This document shows positions 51,610 through 59,791 of a stretch of DNA of 64,000 nucleotides, piece after piece. Positions within the stretch are counted from its first letter, which is position 1. Each line of letters starts with the position of its first letter. The notes beneath the pieces are model-generated. The model was not told the DNA's origin, ran no database searches, and saw only the letters and a program-made list of their open reading frames with translations. The stretch is from Candidatus Cetobacterium colombiensis (lineage in GTDB: Bacteria > Fusobacteriota > Fusobacteriia > Fusobacteriales > Fusobacteriaceae). Where the stretch lies: contig NZ_JAVIKH010000001.1 in NCBI RefSeq assembly GCF_033962415.1, positions 264,722 through 328,721 of the forward strand, written 5' to 3'. Both the position numbers and the translations under genes were made by a program.

Positions 51610-52304
51610 CTTCTACTTTCTATAACTAGTCCATGACATTCTAAATATTCTAATTCTTCAGCCGCTATAACAATATCAGAATATTTTTTTTTATCAATAT
51701 TATCTGAAACTAATCTAATCTCATTTTTATTAATTCTAATTCTTTTTATATATGTTTGATCATGATAACTAAAAACACATACTTTTCCATCTATAGACCT
51801 CATTTGATTTTGATTTGGATCAATTATAACTAAATCTCCATCAGAAAGTGTTGGAAACATTGAATTTCCAGTTACCTCTATCATAAAAGCCTCCTTAGGA
51901 ACTTTTGCAGTTGGAATTGATGTTAAAATCTCCATTTTTATATTATCTTCAAAATTTATATGACCTAGTCCTGCTGCTGCTTTTCCCATAATTGGTAAAG
52001 ATATTATTTCTGCTGTTTTTATTTCTTGAATTTCATCTCTTAGTATTTTCTCATTCAGCTTTTTTTTTATTAGGTCTGGTGTTCTATCATAAGCAACAAT
52101 ATATCTTATTTTATCAGCTTCTTTTTCTGTTTTTATAAATTTTTGAATAAATCTTTCTACAAAATCATCCTTTGGAATTCTAATTCCTTTACGATAATGT
52201 CCTACTACAGATAGAGAAGAGTCCGTTTGTTTTGCTATATATTCCAATGTATAGCTATTTTTTGACATTAATGTTTCTAAATAAATACCAAATTTTGTTT
52301 TCAC
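51600..52304 (-). CDS. Phage-repressor-like (XRE + S24/LexA peptidase) regulator
   Basis: This 234-aa regulator starts with GTG behind GGGAGGG. Residues about 5-65 form a helix-turn-helix of the Cro/CI type (LEYIAKQTDSSLSVVGHYRKG). Residues about 105-234 form an S24 self-cleaving peptidase: a possible Ala-Gly cleavage site in KAAAGLGHI, the catalytic Ser in EVTGNSMFPTLSDGDLVII and the catalytic Lys in QTYIKRIRI. Such repressors cut themselves when RecA is activated by DNA damage. It is divergent from a 43-aa ORF across three operators. No phage structural genes are nearby, so it may be a domesticated regulator or the SOS-type regulator of this organism. Confidence 0.88.
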   Translation of the reverse strand: MKTKFGIYLETLMSKNSYTLEYIAKQTDSSLSVVGHYRKGIRIPKDDFVERFIQKFIKTEKEADKIRYIVAYDRTPDLIKKKLNEKILRDEIQEIKTAEIISLPIMGKAAAGLGHINFEDNIKMEILTSIPTAKVPKEAFMIEVTGNSMFPTLSDGDLVIIDPNQNQMRSIDGKVCVFSYHDQTYIKRIRINKNEIRLVSDNIDKKKYSDIVIAAEELEYLECHGLVIESRRKH

Positions 52305-52332
52305 ATTACCCTCCCTTCCAATATTTAATTTT

Positions 52333-52445
52333 ATTATACTATTTTTCTACAAAAATGTAAAAAAATATTTGATTTTTTTTCTACATTAAAGTATAATTCA
52401 AATAAGAAATATTTTTTTATCTTTCTATTATACATTTATGTAGAA
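52333..52445. promoter_or_regulatory. Divergent promoters with three 18-bp operators
   Basis: Operators fit TTnTACA-N4-TGTAnAA: O1 52345-52362 (TTCTACA, TGTAAAA), O2 52379-52396 (TTCTACA, degenerate AGTATAA) and O3 52428-52445 (TTATACA, TGTAGAA). Plus promoter: TTGATT (52369-52374), 17-base spacer, TATAAT (52392-52397), with O2 over the spacer and -10. Minus promoter: TTTACA (52356-52361), 17-base spacer, TATAAT (52333-52338), with O1 over the -35 and spacer. The adjacent S24 repressor is the obvious ligand. Confidence 0.78.
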
Positions 52446-52463
52446 AATCAAGGAGGAATTTTA

Positions 52464-52595
52464 ATGAGATTTAAAAGAGTTTCTAATCATTTTTGGAGAG
52501 TTGAATCTGACGGGATTTTAATTGTTGGTACTTGGGAACATTGTCAAAAAGAATTACTTAACTTATGTTTAGATAAATATCTTTTAAAAAATTAA
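52464..52595 (+). CDS. Small ORF (43 aa) controlled by the S24 repressor promoter
   Basis: A short frame with an excellent AGGAGG, 8 bases before its ATG, reads MRFKRVSNHFWRVESDGILI and ends LLNLCLDKYLLKN. It contains two Trp-containing segments (FWRVE, TWEHCQ) and two cysteines. No signal peptide, membrane helix or known family is recognised. It is the first gene behind the promoter overlain by O2 and O3, so it should be induced when the repressor is inactivated. Confidence 0.65.
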   Translation: MRFKRVSNHFWRVESDGILIVGTWEHCQKELLNLCLDKYLLKN

Positions 52596-52676
52596 AATCT
52601 CTCTTTTTAGCTAGAGATTACATAGATTTTGTTATATAATTAATGTAATAAAATTTATTTAACTTTGGAGGTTTTT

Positions 52677-53357
52677 ATGATTTTTGGTGAAAAAATTAAA
52701 ATAAAATTTGAAAATATAGAAGATGGAACTAAATTAACTATTTATAATTTTCCAAAATCAATTTCTGTTACAGCTTTAGATTTTGGAAAAGATTTAGCTA
52801 AAAGAACAATGGAGGGATATTCTCCAAATCCTTTAGAAGAAATCGATATTATTTCAGGTATTGAAAATGAATCTACTACAGGAGAAGATATTATATTCTT
52901 ATATAAGCATGGAGATGCTGCTTCTTCTATGATACTTGCAGGAGTTCTTTGTAAAAAATTACTTTCTCAAGCTCCTAAAGCTATTCCTCTTGAAATTGGA
53001 GGAATATATCATGGAGAAAAAAATGAAGCCTATATTAGAGTTGCAATTCAAAAAATGATTATAACACATGATTCCCTAGGAAGTTCATTAGAAATAAATC
53101 TTCCTATAGACACTAATATGAATAACTTTAAAAGTATTTTTTCTAATATAGCATTTTCCCTTATTCCAGAAACTCAGGCTATACAATTTGGTTCTGGTTG
53201 TAGTGTTACAAAAAAGGCTCATTCTAACTTAACTTCAATGCCTAAAAGAGTTGAGATTTCTTTAGCTCCAAATATTGAAACGAAAATACCTGCCTTAGCT
53301 TTAGTATATGATATTATCTTTGAAAGCATCGCAGCTTTCTCTTTATTGAATAGCTAA
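52677..53357 (+). CDS. Unrecognised 226-aa protein
   Basis: The ATG at 52677 (MIFGEKIKIKFENIEDG) is chosen over an in-frame TTG at 52665 that overlaps the GGAGG site. It is a soluble protein of mixed strands and helices with SGIENESTTGEDIIFLYKHGDAASSMILAG (quoted in part), GGIYHGEKNEAYIRVAIQKM and PETQAIQFGSGCSVTKKAH. No catalytic signature or export signal is recognised. It lies about 80 bases after the repressor-controlled small ORF with no clear terminator between, so it may belong to that regulon. Function unknown. Confidence 0.75.
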   Translation: MIFGEKIKIKFENIEDGTKLTIYNFPKSISVTALDFGKDLAKRTMEGYSPNPLEEIDIISGIENESTTGEDIIFLYKHGDAASSMILAGVLCKKLLSQAPKAIPLEIGGIYHGEKNEAYIRVAIQKMIITHDSLGSSLEINLPIDTNMNNFKSIFSNIAFSLIPETQAIQFGSGCSVTKKAHSNLTSMPKRVEISLAPNIETKIPALALVYDIIFESIAAFSLLNS

Positions 53358-53370
53358 ATAACATAAAAAT

Positions 53371-53396
53371 ACTTCAATAATTATAATTATTGAAGT
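53371..53396 (+). terminator. Palindrome between the 226-aa gene and glsA, possible terminator
   Basis: ACTTCAATAATT and AATTATTGAAGT form a nearly perfect 26-base palindrome. Only a weak T run follows (CTTACATT), so it may be a terminator or an operator for glsA. Confidence 0.45.
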
Positions 53397-53418
53397 CTTA
53401 CATTAAAAGGAGGCAGTT

Positions 53419-54333
53419 ATGCAGGAATTATTAAAAAAACTCGTTGAAAAACATAGACAAACAACTAATTTAGGAAAAGTTGCTAATTACATTCCAGAAT
53501 TAGAAAAAACTAATCCTAAGGATTTAGGAATATATATTATAGATAATGATGGAAATGAATACTTTGCAGGAGAGTACAATAATAAATTTACTGTTCAAAG
53601 TATTTCAAAAGTTGTTGCTCTTATGCTTGCTATATTCGATAATGGTGAGGATTACGTTTTCTCTAAAGTTGGAATGGATCCAAGTGGTGATCCTTTTAAT
53701 TCCATTAGAAAACTAGAAACTTCTAGTAGAAGAAAACCATATAATCCCATGATTAATGCTGGTGCAATTGTAGTTTCGTCGATGATTAAAGGAAATGATG
53801 TTAAAGATAAATTCAATAGGCTATTAGAATTTTTTAAAAAAATAACAGAGGATCCAACTTTAGAGTTAAATCCTAAAGTTTATTTAAGTGAATCAGAAAC
53901 TGGAAATAAAAATAGAGCAATGGGATATTATTTAAAAGATGAAGGAATTATTTCTGGTAATGTGGAAGAAGCTTTAGAAATCTATTTTAAACAATGCTCA
54001 ATTGATGTAACTGCTAAAACTATTGCTAAATTAGGACTATTTTTAGCCAATGAAGGACAATTAAGTAATGGTGAGCAGGTTGTTTCCAATAGAGTTAGTC
54101 GAATTGTTAAAACACTTATGGTTACTTGTGGAATGTATGATAATTCAGGTGAATTTGCTGTTAGGGTTGGTTTACCTTCTAAAAGTGGAGTCGGTGGTGG
54201 AATTGTTTCCGTAGTACCGCATAAAATGGGGATTGGAATATATTCTCCTGCTTTAGATCAAAAAGGAAATCCATTAGCTGGCATTTATCTTTTAGAAGAT
54301 TTGTGTAACGAACTTAAATGTAGAATTTTTTAA
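53419..54333 (+). CDS. glsA: Glutaminase
   Basis: This 304-aa serine-dependent glutaminase has a beta-lactamase-like fold and converts glutamine to glutamate and ammonia. The catalytic Ser-x-x-Lys is Ser61-Ile-Ser-Lys64 in FTVQSISKVVALML. NPMINAGAIVVSSMI, ESETGNKNRAMGYYL and SGVGGGIVSVVPHKMGIGIYSP (quoted in part) are further conserved blocks. AAAAGGAGG precedes the ATG. Its product may feed the glutamate pools also supplied by the two GltS carriers in the window. Confidence 0.95.
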   Translation: MQELLKKLVEKHRQTTNLGKVANYIPELEKTNPKDLGIYIIDNDGNEYFAGEYNNKFTVQSISKVVALMLAIFDNGEDYVFSKVGMDPSGDPFNSIRKLETSSRRKPYNPMINAGAIVVSSMIKGNDVKDKFNRLLEFFKKITEDPTLELNPKVYLSESETGNKNRAMGYYLKDEGIISGNVEEALEIYFKQCSIDVTAKTIAKLGLFLANEGQLSNGEQVVSNRVSRIVKTLMVTCGMYDNSGEFAVRVGLPSKSGVGGGIVSVVPHKMGIGIYSPALDQKGNPLAGIYLLEDLCNELKCRIF

Positions 54334-54336
54334 AAA

Positions 54337-54359
54337 AAGCTCTCCCAAAAGGAGAGCTT
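54337..54359. terminator. Bidirectional terminator after glsA
   Basis: AAGCTCTCC / GGAGAGCTT stem with a CAAAA loop, between convergent genes. Confidence 0.9.
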
Positions 54360-54366
54360 CTTATTT

Positions 54367-54741
54367 TTAGTGAATTATTTTTTTACCATTTTCTTGTGGT
54401 TCTTTTTTCGATAAATGTATTTCTTTATTTACTGCCATTTCTGCAAATTTATCTAAAATTGCATCTAAGTCTGAAGTTTCAACTAACTCTTTATAAATAG
54501 GATCTTCTTCTATTTTTTTTGAAACCTTATATTTTTTCTCACCTTCTGTATCTATTTCAAAATCTCCTTCAAATTCTCCATAAACTGGGTTTAATTTAGG
54601 TTCGATTTCCTTTACCATATCTGCTACAAACATTGAAAATATTTTCTTTACATCTTCAACACCTTGAGCTTTAGACATTCTAGCTTTGTAGTCTCCCCAA
54701 TATTTAGATTCTACCTCTGAAAATGATTTTTTGTATGACAT
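54367..54741 (-). CDS. Unrecognised 124-aa cytoplasmic protein
   Basis: This small acidic, soluble protein begins MSYKKSFSEVESKYWGDYKA, has a hydrophobic helix KIFSMFVADMVKEI and an acidic middle with strands (GEFEGDFEIDTEGEKKYKV), and ends in a charged tail. No known domain is recognised. AGGAGG precedes the ATG. It is monocistronic or at the end of the MATE gene's transcript (58-base gap). Confidence 0.7.
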   Translation of the reverse strand: MSYKKSFSEVESKYWGDYKARMSKAQGVEDVKKIFSMFVADMVKEIEPKLNPVYGEFEGDFEIDTEGEKKYKVSKKIEEDPIYKELVETSDLDAILDKFAEMAVNKEIHLSKKEPQENGKKIIH

Positions 54742-54799
54742 TTTTTTACCTCCTCAACGACTTGTTTTTACAGGTTATATATTACCTATTTACGCTAAG

Positions 54800-56137
54800 T
54801 TATTCTACCTTCCTTTTTTCTTTTAATTTTTTATATACAAAAATAAAGTATATTAAAAAGATAAAACCTGCGCTCCAGTTTATAACTAAAATCCCTATCC
54901 AAACTCCTTTTACTCCATTAAAAATATCAATTAATTTAGGAAAACAAATAATAGGCATAAGAAATTGTCTATAAACACCAATTAAAATAGAAAATTTTGG
55001 ATATTTCAATCCCCTTAAAACTGCATCACATATATTTACTAAAATGTATGAATTAAATGTAAATCTCTCTATTGAAAAATAATCTATTCCATAATTAATA
55101 ACCTTTAAATTTTTTGTAAATATTTTAAATAAAAATGGAGATAAATAATTTATAAATACCATCCCTAAAGACATTATAATAAATCCATATAACATTGTTT
55201 TTAAAAAAACTATTTTTACTCTTTCTAAATTATTTGCACCAAAGTTTTGACCTGTAATACTTAAAACAGCATTATTTAATCCTATTGCTGGTAATAAAAT
55301 CAATTGTTCTATACGAGTTGAGATTCCATAAGATGCAACAGCTAAGCTTCCACCTGCTTTTCCTACATAATTGTTAATTACAAAAACTCCTACAGCAATA
55401 GTCATCATATTAAAACTTGCTGGCAAACCTTGACTTAAAATATCTTTTATATTTGAAAGTTTGATTAATTTAAATTTGAATTTTTTTCCTGTAATTAATG
55501 GAGATTTTTTTACTTTAGAATATAAATAAAAATTTCCAATGATTTGAACTAAAACTGTAGGAATTGCTACTCCTTCAGTACTTGTATTTAGTATAAAAAT
55601 AAAAAATGGATCTAATACTGCATTTAAAATAAAACCTAATATTAAAAAATTTCTATACGTTGATGTATTTCCTTGAGCCACCAAAATTCCATTTAATATG
55701 GAATTTATACAAAAAAATACTGCTCCTATAAATATCCATTTTGTATACCTCATACCCAATTGAAGTTCTTCACCTTTAGCTCCCATCAATAAAAAAAGCT
55801 GCTCATTATATTTTAAACCTATTAAAGTTATTATAAACCCTATTATTACTCCTACTATTATTCCATCATTGGAATACTCTATTGCCTTATTTTTATTTTT
55901 TTTTCCTATTTCATTTGATATTAAAGCACTTAATCCCATTCCAACTCCAGATCCAATAGAAATTAAAATAAAAAAAACAGGAAAAGACAAAGATAATCCT
56001 GCTAAAGCTTTTACACTTATATAGCTGGTAAAATAAGTATCTGTTATATTAAATAAGGTATTAAATAAAAATCCCACACTTGAAGGTATTGCAATATTTT
56101 TTATACATTTATCTAAATTGTCATTTATTAAATCCAT
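54800..56137 (-). CDS. MATE-family efflux transporter (second copy)
   Basis: This 445-aa protein has about 12 hydrophobic helices. The N-terminus IPSSVGFLFNTLFNITDTYF and SIGSGVGMGLSALISNEIGKKN are typical of MATE proteins, and the mirrored ALSITGQNFGANNLERVKI-like segment (LSITGQNFGANN) begins the second half. It is more like the MepA/DinF branch than the other MATE at 21279. Substrate unknown. AAAGGAGAA precedes the ATG. Confidence 0.9.
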   Translation of the reverse strand: MDLINDNLDKCIKNIAIPSSVGFLFNTLFNITDTYFTSYISVKALAGLSLSFPVFFILISIGSGVGMGLSALISNEIGKKNKNKAIEYSNDGIIVGVIIGFIITLIGLKYNEQLFLLMGAKGEELQLGMRYTKWIFIGAVFFCINSILNGILVAQGNTSTYRNFLILGFILNAVLDPFFIFILNTSTEGVAIPTVLVQIIGNFYLYSKVKKSPLITGKKFKFKLIKLSNIKDILSQGLPASFNMMTIAVGVFVINNYVGKAGGSLAVASYGISTRIEQLILLPAIGLNNAVLSITGQNFGANNLERVKIVFLKTMLYGFIIMSLGMVFINYLSPFLFKIFTKNLKVINYGIDYFSIERFTFNSYILVNICDAVLRGLKYPKFSILIGVYRQFLMPIICFPKLIDIFNGVKGVWIGILVINWSAGFIFLIYFIFVYKKLKEKRKVE

Positions 56138-56253
56138 ATTTTCTCCTTTCTAATGTTATATTCTTACAATTTTTTTATTTTTTTCCTTTTATTTAAAAAG
56201 ATATCATTTTTTTTTAAGTAGATAATTTTATAGAAAATTTAAGGAGGATTTTT

Positions 56254-56541
56254 ATGAAAATTGTTCATGATGAAAAAAGTTCAGCATTTTATGTATTTGA
56301 AAATAATTTAGAAATTGGTGAATTACTTTATTCAATAAAAGAAGATAATTTAATAAAATTAAACTCAACATGGATTGAAGAAGATTATCGTAATCAAAAT
56401 TTAGCCATAACTTTAACAGAAGCTTTTATTGAATTTGCAAAATCTAAGAACTTAAAGATTATTCCAATTTGTTCATTCTCAAAAGTTTACTTTAAAAGAA
56501 ACTATGAAAAACATCACGAAATCTTGGCACCTTTAAAATAA
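56254..56541 (+). CDS. Small GNAT-type N-acetyltransferase (YjdJ/PF14542-like)
   Basis: This 95-aa protein fits the short single-domain acetyltransferases of the GCN5-related family. SSAFYVFENNLEIGELLYSI, a strand pair, leads to LNSTWIEEDYRNQNLAITLTEAFIEFAKS (quoted in part), with R-N-Q-N-L-A standing for the acetyl-CoA loop, and IPICSFSKVYFKRNYEKH near the end is the typical C-terminus. AAGGAGG precedes the ATG. Substrate unknown. Confidence 0.83.
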   Translation: MKIVHDEKSSAFYVFENNLEIGELLYSIKEDNLIKLNSTWIEEDYRNQNLAITLTEAFIEFAKSKNLKIIPICSFSKVYFKRNYEKHHEILAPLK

Positions 56542-56609
56542 ATTCTTCTTGTTTTTATTTCCTTATTTATCTATAATGTCTATAGAATAGATAAAATGGA
56601 GGATTTAAT

Positions 56610-57257
56610 ATGGGTAAAAAAGTTGTTGTTTCTTTCAGTGGTGGAAAAGATAGTATGTTATCTTTACATAGAGTTATTTCTTTAGGTTTTGAACCAATTG
56701 CTCTTATGACTACTATAAATAAAAATAATGGTGAATCTTGGTTTCACGATATTTCAACAAATCTTTTAAAGCAAGTTTCCCTAGCTGTCAATATTCCATT
56801 ATTACTAGTTGAATGTGAAGGCGATAACTATGAAAATTCTTTTGAAGCAGCTTTGAAAAATATGAAAAATTTAGGTGCTGAAGCATGTGTTTTTGGTGAT
56901 ATTGATATTGAACACCATAGACAATGGTGTGAAGAAAGATGTAACAATATTGGCATTGAAGCTATTTTTCCTCTTTGGAAAGAAAATAGAGAAAAATTAG
57001 TTCAAGAGTTTTTAAGTTTAGGATATAAAGCAATTATTAAAAAAGTAGATTTAAAGTCTATTGGAAATGATTTTTTAGGTGAAACTTTAAGCCCTGAAAT
57101 TCTTGAAAAAATAAAATTAACTGGTGCTGATGTTTGTGGAGAAAATGGAGAATACCATACTTTTGTATATAATGGTCCAATTTTTTCTAAAGAAATATTA
57201 TTAAAAATTTCTAAAGAAATGGTTAATGAAAATACTCTTGTAGTGAGAACTTATTAA
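56610..57257 (+). CDS. Diphthine-ammonia ligase-like ATP-pyrophosphatase
   Basis: This 215-aa member of the adenine-nucleotide alpha-hydrolase superfamily has the PP-loop VVSFSGGKDSMLSLHR at the N-terminus. FGDIDIEHHRQWCEERC, IFPLWKENREKLVQEFLSLG (quoted in part) and GENGEYHTFVYNGPIF are characteristic of the DUF71/diphthine-ammonia ligase family. Bacteria lack diphthamide, so the bacterial substrate is different and not established. Monocistronic, with its own terminator. Confidence 0.88.
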   Translation: MGKKVVVSFSGGKDSMLSLHRVISLGFEPIALMTTINKNNGESWFHDISTNLLKQVSLAVNIPLLLVECEGDNYENSFEAALKNMKNLGAEACVFGDIDIEHHRQWCEERCNNIGIEAIFPLWKENREKLVQEFLSLGYKAIIKKVDLKSIGNDFLGETLSPEILEKIKLTGADVCGENGEYHTFVYNGPIFSKEILLKISKEMVNENTLVVRTY

Positions 57258-57302
57258 ATGTTTATATATAAAATATATAGATTATACATTGTATAAATAA
57301 TT

Positions 57303-57330
57303 AATATACAGCATAAATATGCTGTATATT
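57303..57330 (+). terminator. Terminator
   Basis: AATATACAGCAT / ATGCTGTATATT stem with an AAAT loop and a T run, after the diphthine-ammonia ligase-like gene. Confidence 0.88.
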
Positions 57331-57411
57331 TTTTTATATTTGTTTATTTAAAAAACTAAATGTACAATTAAAAATATAAAAGTTTGTAAAAAAATCATTT
57401 TAGGAGGTTTT

Positions 57412-58608
57412 ATGTTTACACACACATTTAATATGGCAGAAACTTTAGCTATTGCTGTTTGTTTACTTTTAATTGGAAGATGGATTAAAAATAAAGTTTA
57501 TTTTTTTGAAAAATTTTTTATTCCCGCCCCTGTTATCGGAGGAGTTATATTTTCTATAATCTCTTTAATTGGATATAATATGCAAATTTTTCTTTTTGAT
57601 TTTGATGGATCTTTAAAAAATCTTTTAATGGTTGCTTTTTTTACTACAATTGGATTTCTAGCAAGTTTAAAAATGTTAAAAAAAGGTGGAATTCAAGTTT
57701 TTACATTTTTACTAGTTGCTGTTATTCTTGTTATCATTCAAAACTTTGTAGGAGTTTCTCTTGCTAAAGTTTTTAACCTTAATCCATTGATTGGTATTGC
57801 TGCTGGATCTGTTCCTCTTACAGGAGGTCATGGTACATCTGGTGCTTTTGGTCCTGTCCTTGAAGCAGCTGGTGCTACTGGAGCTATGTCTGTTTCTATT
57901 GCTTCTGCTACTTTTGGGCTTGTTGCCGGATGTTTAATTGGAGGTCCTGTTGGTAAAAGACTTATGAGTAAACATAATTTAAAATCACCTCGAGAAGTTG
58001 AAATGTTTTTAGATGGAAACGAAAACCCTTCAGAAACAAAATTACAATTAAATGAAGATCTTTTATTTAGATCTATTGTATATATTGTTTTAGCCATGGG
58101 GCTTGGTGGATTCATAACACCTTTAGCTAAAAATCTCGGTATCGTTCTCCCTGTTTATATTGGTCCAATGATTGTTGCTGCTATTATTAGAAATGTAGCT
58201 GATAGTTCAAAAATGGAAATTCCTTTAAATGCTATTAATGTCGTTGGTAACATTTCTTTACAATTATTTTTAGCCATGGCATTAATGTCTATGAGATTAT
58301 GGGAATTAGCTGCTCTTGCTATTCCACTTGTAGCTATTCTTTTAGCTCAAAAACTTGTAATGGCTTTATACGCATATTTTGTTACATTTAGATTTATGGG
58401 GAAAGATTATGATGCTGCTGTTATGGCAGTTGGACATTGTGGCTTTGGAATGGGTGCAACACCTAACGCTATGGCTAATATGGAGTCTTTTACAGCTGTT
58501 AATGGCCCTTCAGCAACTGCATTCTTTGCCTTACCTCTTGTTGGATCACTTTTTATAGATTTTGTTAATGCATCTATTATAACTATTTTTATTAATATGT
58601 TAACATAA
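57412..58608 (+). CDS. gltS: Sodium/glutamate symporter (GltS), copy 2
   Basis: This 398-aa membrane carrier is of the same family as the protein at 42032-43219. It shows FFIPAPVIGGVIFSIISLIGY, AAGSVPLTGGHGTSGAFGPVLE (quoted in part) and VGHCGFGMGATPNAMANMESF. AGGAGG precedes the ATG. The paralogues differ in the re-entrant loops (GGHGTSGAFG here, GGPGTAGAFA there), which may reflect different affinity or substrate. It stands alone with its own terminator. Confidence 0.94.
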   Translation: MFTHTFNMAETLAIAVCLLLIGRWIKNKVYFFEKFFIPAPVIGGVIFSIISLIGYNMQIFLFDFDGSLKNLLMVAFFTTIGFLASLKMLKKGGIQVFTFLLVAVILVIIQNFVGVSLAKVFNLNPLIGIAAGSVPLTGGHGTSGAFGPVLEAAGATGAMSVSIASATFGLVAGCLIGGPVGKRLMSKHNLKSPREVEMFLDGNENPSETKLQLNEDLLFRSIVYIVLAMGLGGFITPLAKNLGIVLPVYIGPMIVAAIIRNVADSSKMEIPLNAINVVGNISLQLFLAMALMSMRLWELAALAIPLVAILLAQKLVMALYAYFVTFRFMGKDYDAAVMAVGHCGFGMGATPNAMANMESFTAVNGPSATAFFALPLVGSLFIDFVNASIITIFINMLT

Positions 58609-58610
58609 TA

Positions 58611-58640
58611 AAAAAGGAGAGTTTAAAAGCTCTCCTTTTT
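58611..58640. terminator. Bidirectional terminator
   Basis: AAAAAGGAGAG / CTCTCCTTTTT stem with an 8-base loop between the convergent gltS and exported-protein genes. Confidence 0.9.
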
Positions 58641-58642
58641 TA

Positions 58643-59038
58643 TTATTGATTTAAGATTATCCTTGTTCCATCTGCCATTTCTAAGATCTGACTTCTTTGA
58701 TCTGAATAAATTACTCTAGCTCCAGATCTATTTCCGTTATTATATCCTCGATTAATGGGTCTAGGATTATTATAAAAATTTGGAGACATTTGCATATTTC
58801 CATATTTTCTATTAGCATTTTCAATAACAGCTTGTCTTTCATATCCTCTACGAATTTGAGTATCCAATCTCCTTAAATCTTGTTGATGTCTATATTCACT
58901 TTGGTTGTATTGCGATCCTAGTATCAGAGCTGATCCAGTTACAATTGCAGCTCTAGTCCCTCCGTCTAATCCTCCCCACCAACTAGCGTAACTTAGTGAA
59001 GAAAATAGAAGTAATAATGACAATGTTGCTTTTTTCAT
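58643..59038 (-). CDS. Small exported protein with Gly-rich segment (131 aa)
   Basis: The ATG at 59038 follows AAGGAGTG and starts the signal peptide MKKATLSLLLLFSSLSYASW (cleavage probably after Ala18); the 19 upstream in-frame residues are rejected. The mature part has GGLDGGTRAAIVTGSALILGSQ (quoted in part), a short hydrophobic zipper-like helix, then a charged helix (RHQQDLRRLDTQIRRGYERQA), an Asn/Pro/Gly-rich stretch and a C-terminal strand pair (RSQILEMADGTRIILNQ). No lipobox. Likely periplasmic or outer-membrane associated; function unknown. Confidence 0.75.
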   Translation of the reverse strand: MKKATLSLLLLFSSLSYASWWGGLDGGTRAAIVTGSALILGSQYNQSEYRHQQDLRRLDTQIRRGYERQAVIENANRKYGNMQMSPNFYNNPRPINRGYNNGNRSGARVIYSDQRSQILEMADGTRIILNQ

Positions 59039-59209
59039 TTTTATCACTCCTTTATTTTTATAATATATTATAAAAGTTTTTCCAACAAAAAGCAACTTTT
59101 GTATATTTTTTACTTATTTTAGTTATATATATATGGTATAATGCAAAATATAAATTTTTACCTAGTTATCTACAACACAACTGGTTATATTTTAAATTTC
59201 ACTTTATAG

Positions 59210-59261
59210 CCTCTTATGTTGTATTTTTTATAAAGTATTAATTTTCAAGTCTACAACATAA
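59210..59261 (+). promoter_or_regulatory. Inverted repeat in the leader of the YbaK-like gene
   Basis: TTATGTTGTA (59214-59223) and TACAACATAA (59252-59261) form a perfect 10-bp dyad. A third partial copy TACAACACAA is at 59171-59180. The sequence GCCTCTTATGTTGTA (59209-59223) recurs with one change (TGC for TGT) at 60882-60896 upstream of the DUF218 gene. A shared regulator is possible. Confidence 0.4.
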
Positions 59262-59290
59262 ATGGATATAAATTTAATAAGGAGATTATT

Positions 59291-59770
59291 ATGGCAATAA
59301 AAAAAACAAATGCTATGAGAGAATTAGATCGATCTAAAATTAAATATGAAGTAATTGAATATGAAGTTGATGAAAATTATTTAGGAGCAATTTCTGTAGC
59401 TACTAAAACTGGAAACGATATAACCAAAGTTTTTAAAACATTAGCCATTACAAATGATAAAGATGAGCTTTTCATTGCTTGTATTCCTGGAAGTGACGAA
59501 CTTGATTTAAAAAAAATGGCTTCTGCTGTAAACTCTAAAAAAGTAGAAATGCTTGAACTAAATAAACTTAAAGAAAAAACTGGTTATATTAGAGGAGGGT
59601 GTTCTCCAATTGGAATCAAAAAAAGACATCTTTCTTTAATTCACGAAAGTTGTTTAAAAAAAGATTTCATATTTATTAGTGGGGGGCAAAAAGGACTACA
59701 GATTAAAATTAAGCCTACAGATTTAATTAGTTTCTTAAATATGAAAGTAGAAAATATTATTATTGAATAA
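59291..59770 (+). CDS. ybaK: YbaK/EbsC-family aminoacyl-tRNA deacylase (Cys-tRNA-Pro hydrolase)
   Basis: This 159-aa protein of the YbaK/ProX editing family hydrolyses mischarged tRNA, in YbaK's case Cys-tRNA(Pro). KTNAMRELDRSKIKYEVIEYEV begins it (quoted in part), TGNDITKVFKTLAI holds the conserved catalytic lysine (Lys about 47), and GYIRGGCSPIGIKKR and FISGGQKGLQIKIKPTDLI are family hallmarks. AAGGAGA precedes the ATG. The AEC transporter gene follows after 21 bases. Confidence 0.93.
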   Translation: MAIKKTNAMRELDRSKIKYEVIEYEVDENYLGAISVATKTGNDITKVFKTLAITNDKDELFIACIPGSDELDLKKMASAVNSKKVEMLELNKLKEKTGYIRGGCSPIGIKKRHLSLIHESCLKKDFIFISGGQKGLQIKIKPTDLISFLNMKVENIIIE

Positions 59771-59791
59771 TTTTTATGGGAGTGTAAATTA

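Noticed and set aside
51600..52595. Edge of a prophage
   Set aside because: The S24 repressor and small ORF look phage-like, but no integrase, replication, structural or lysis genes surround them; the neighbours are ordinary metabolic and efflux genes.
52596..52619. AATCTCT/AGAGATT hairpin after the 43-aa ORF as a terminator
   Set aside because: The stem is short and no T run follows, so it is not a convincing intrinsic terminator.
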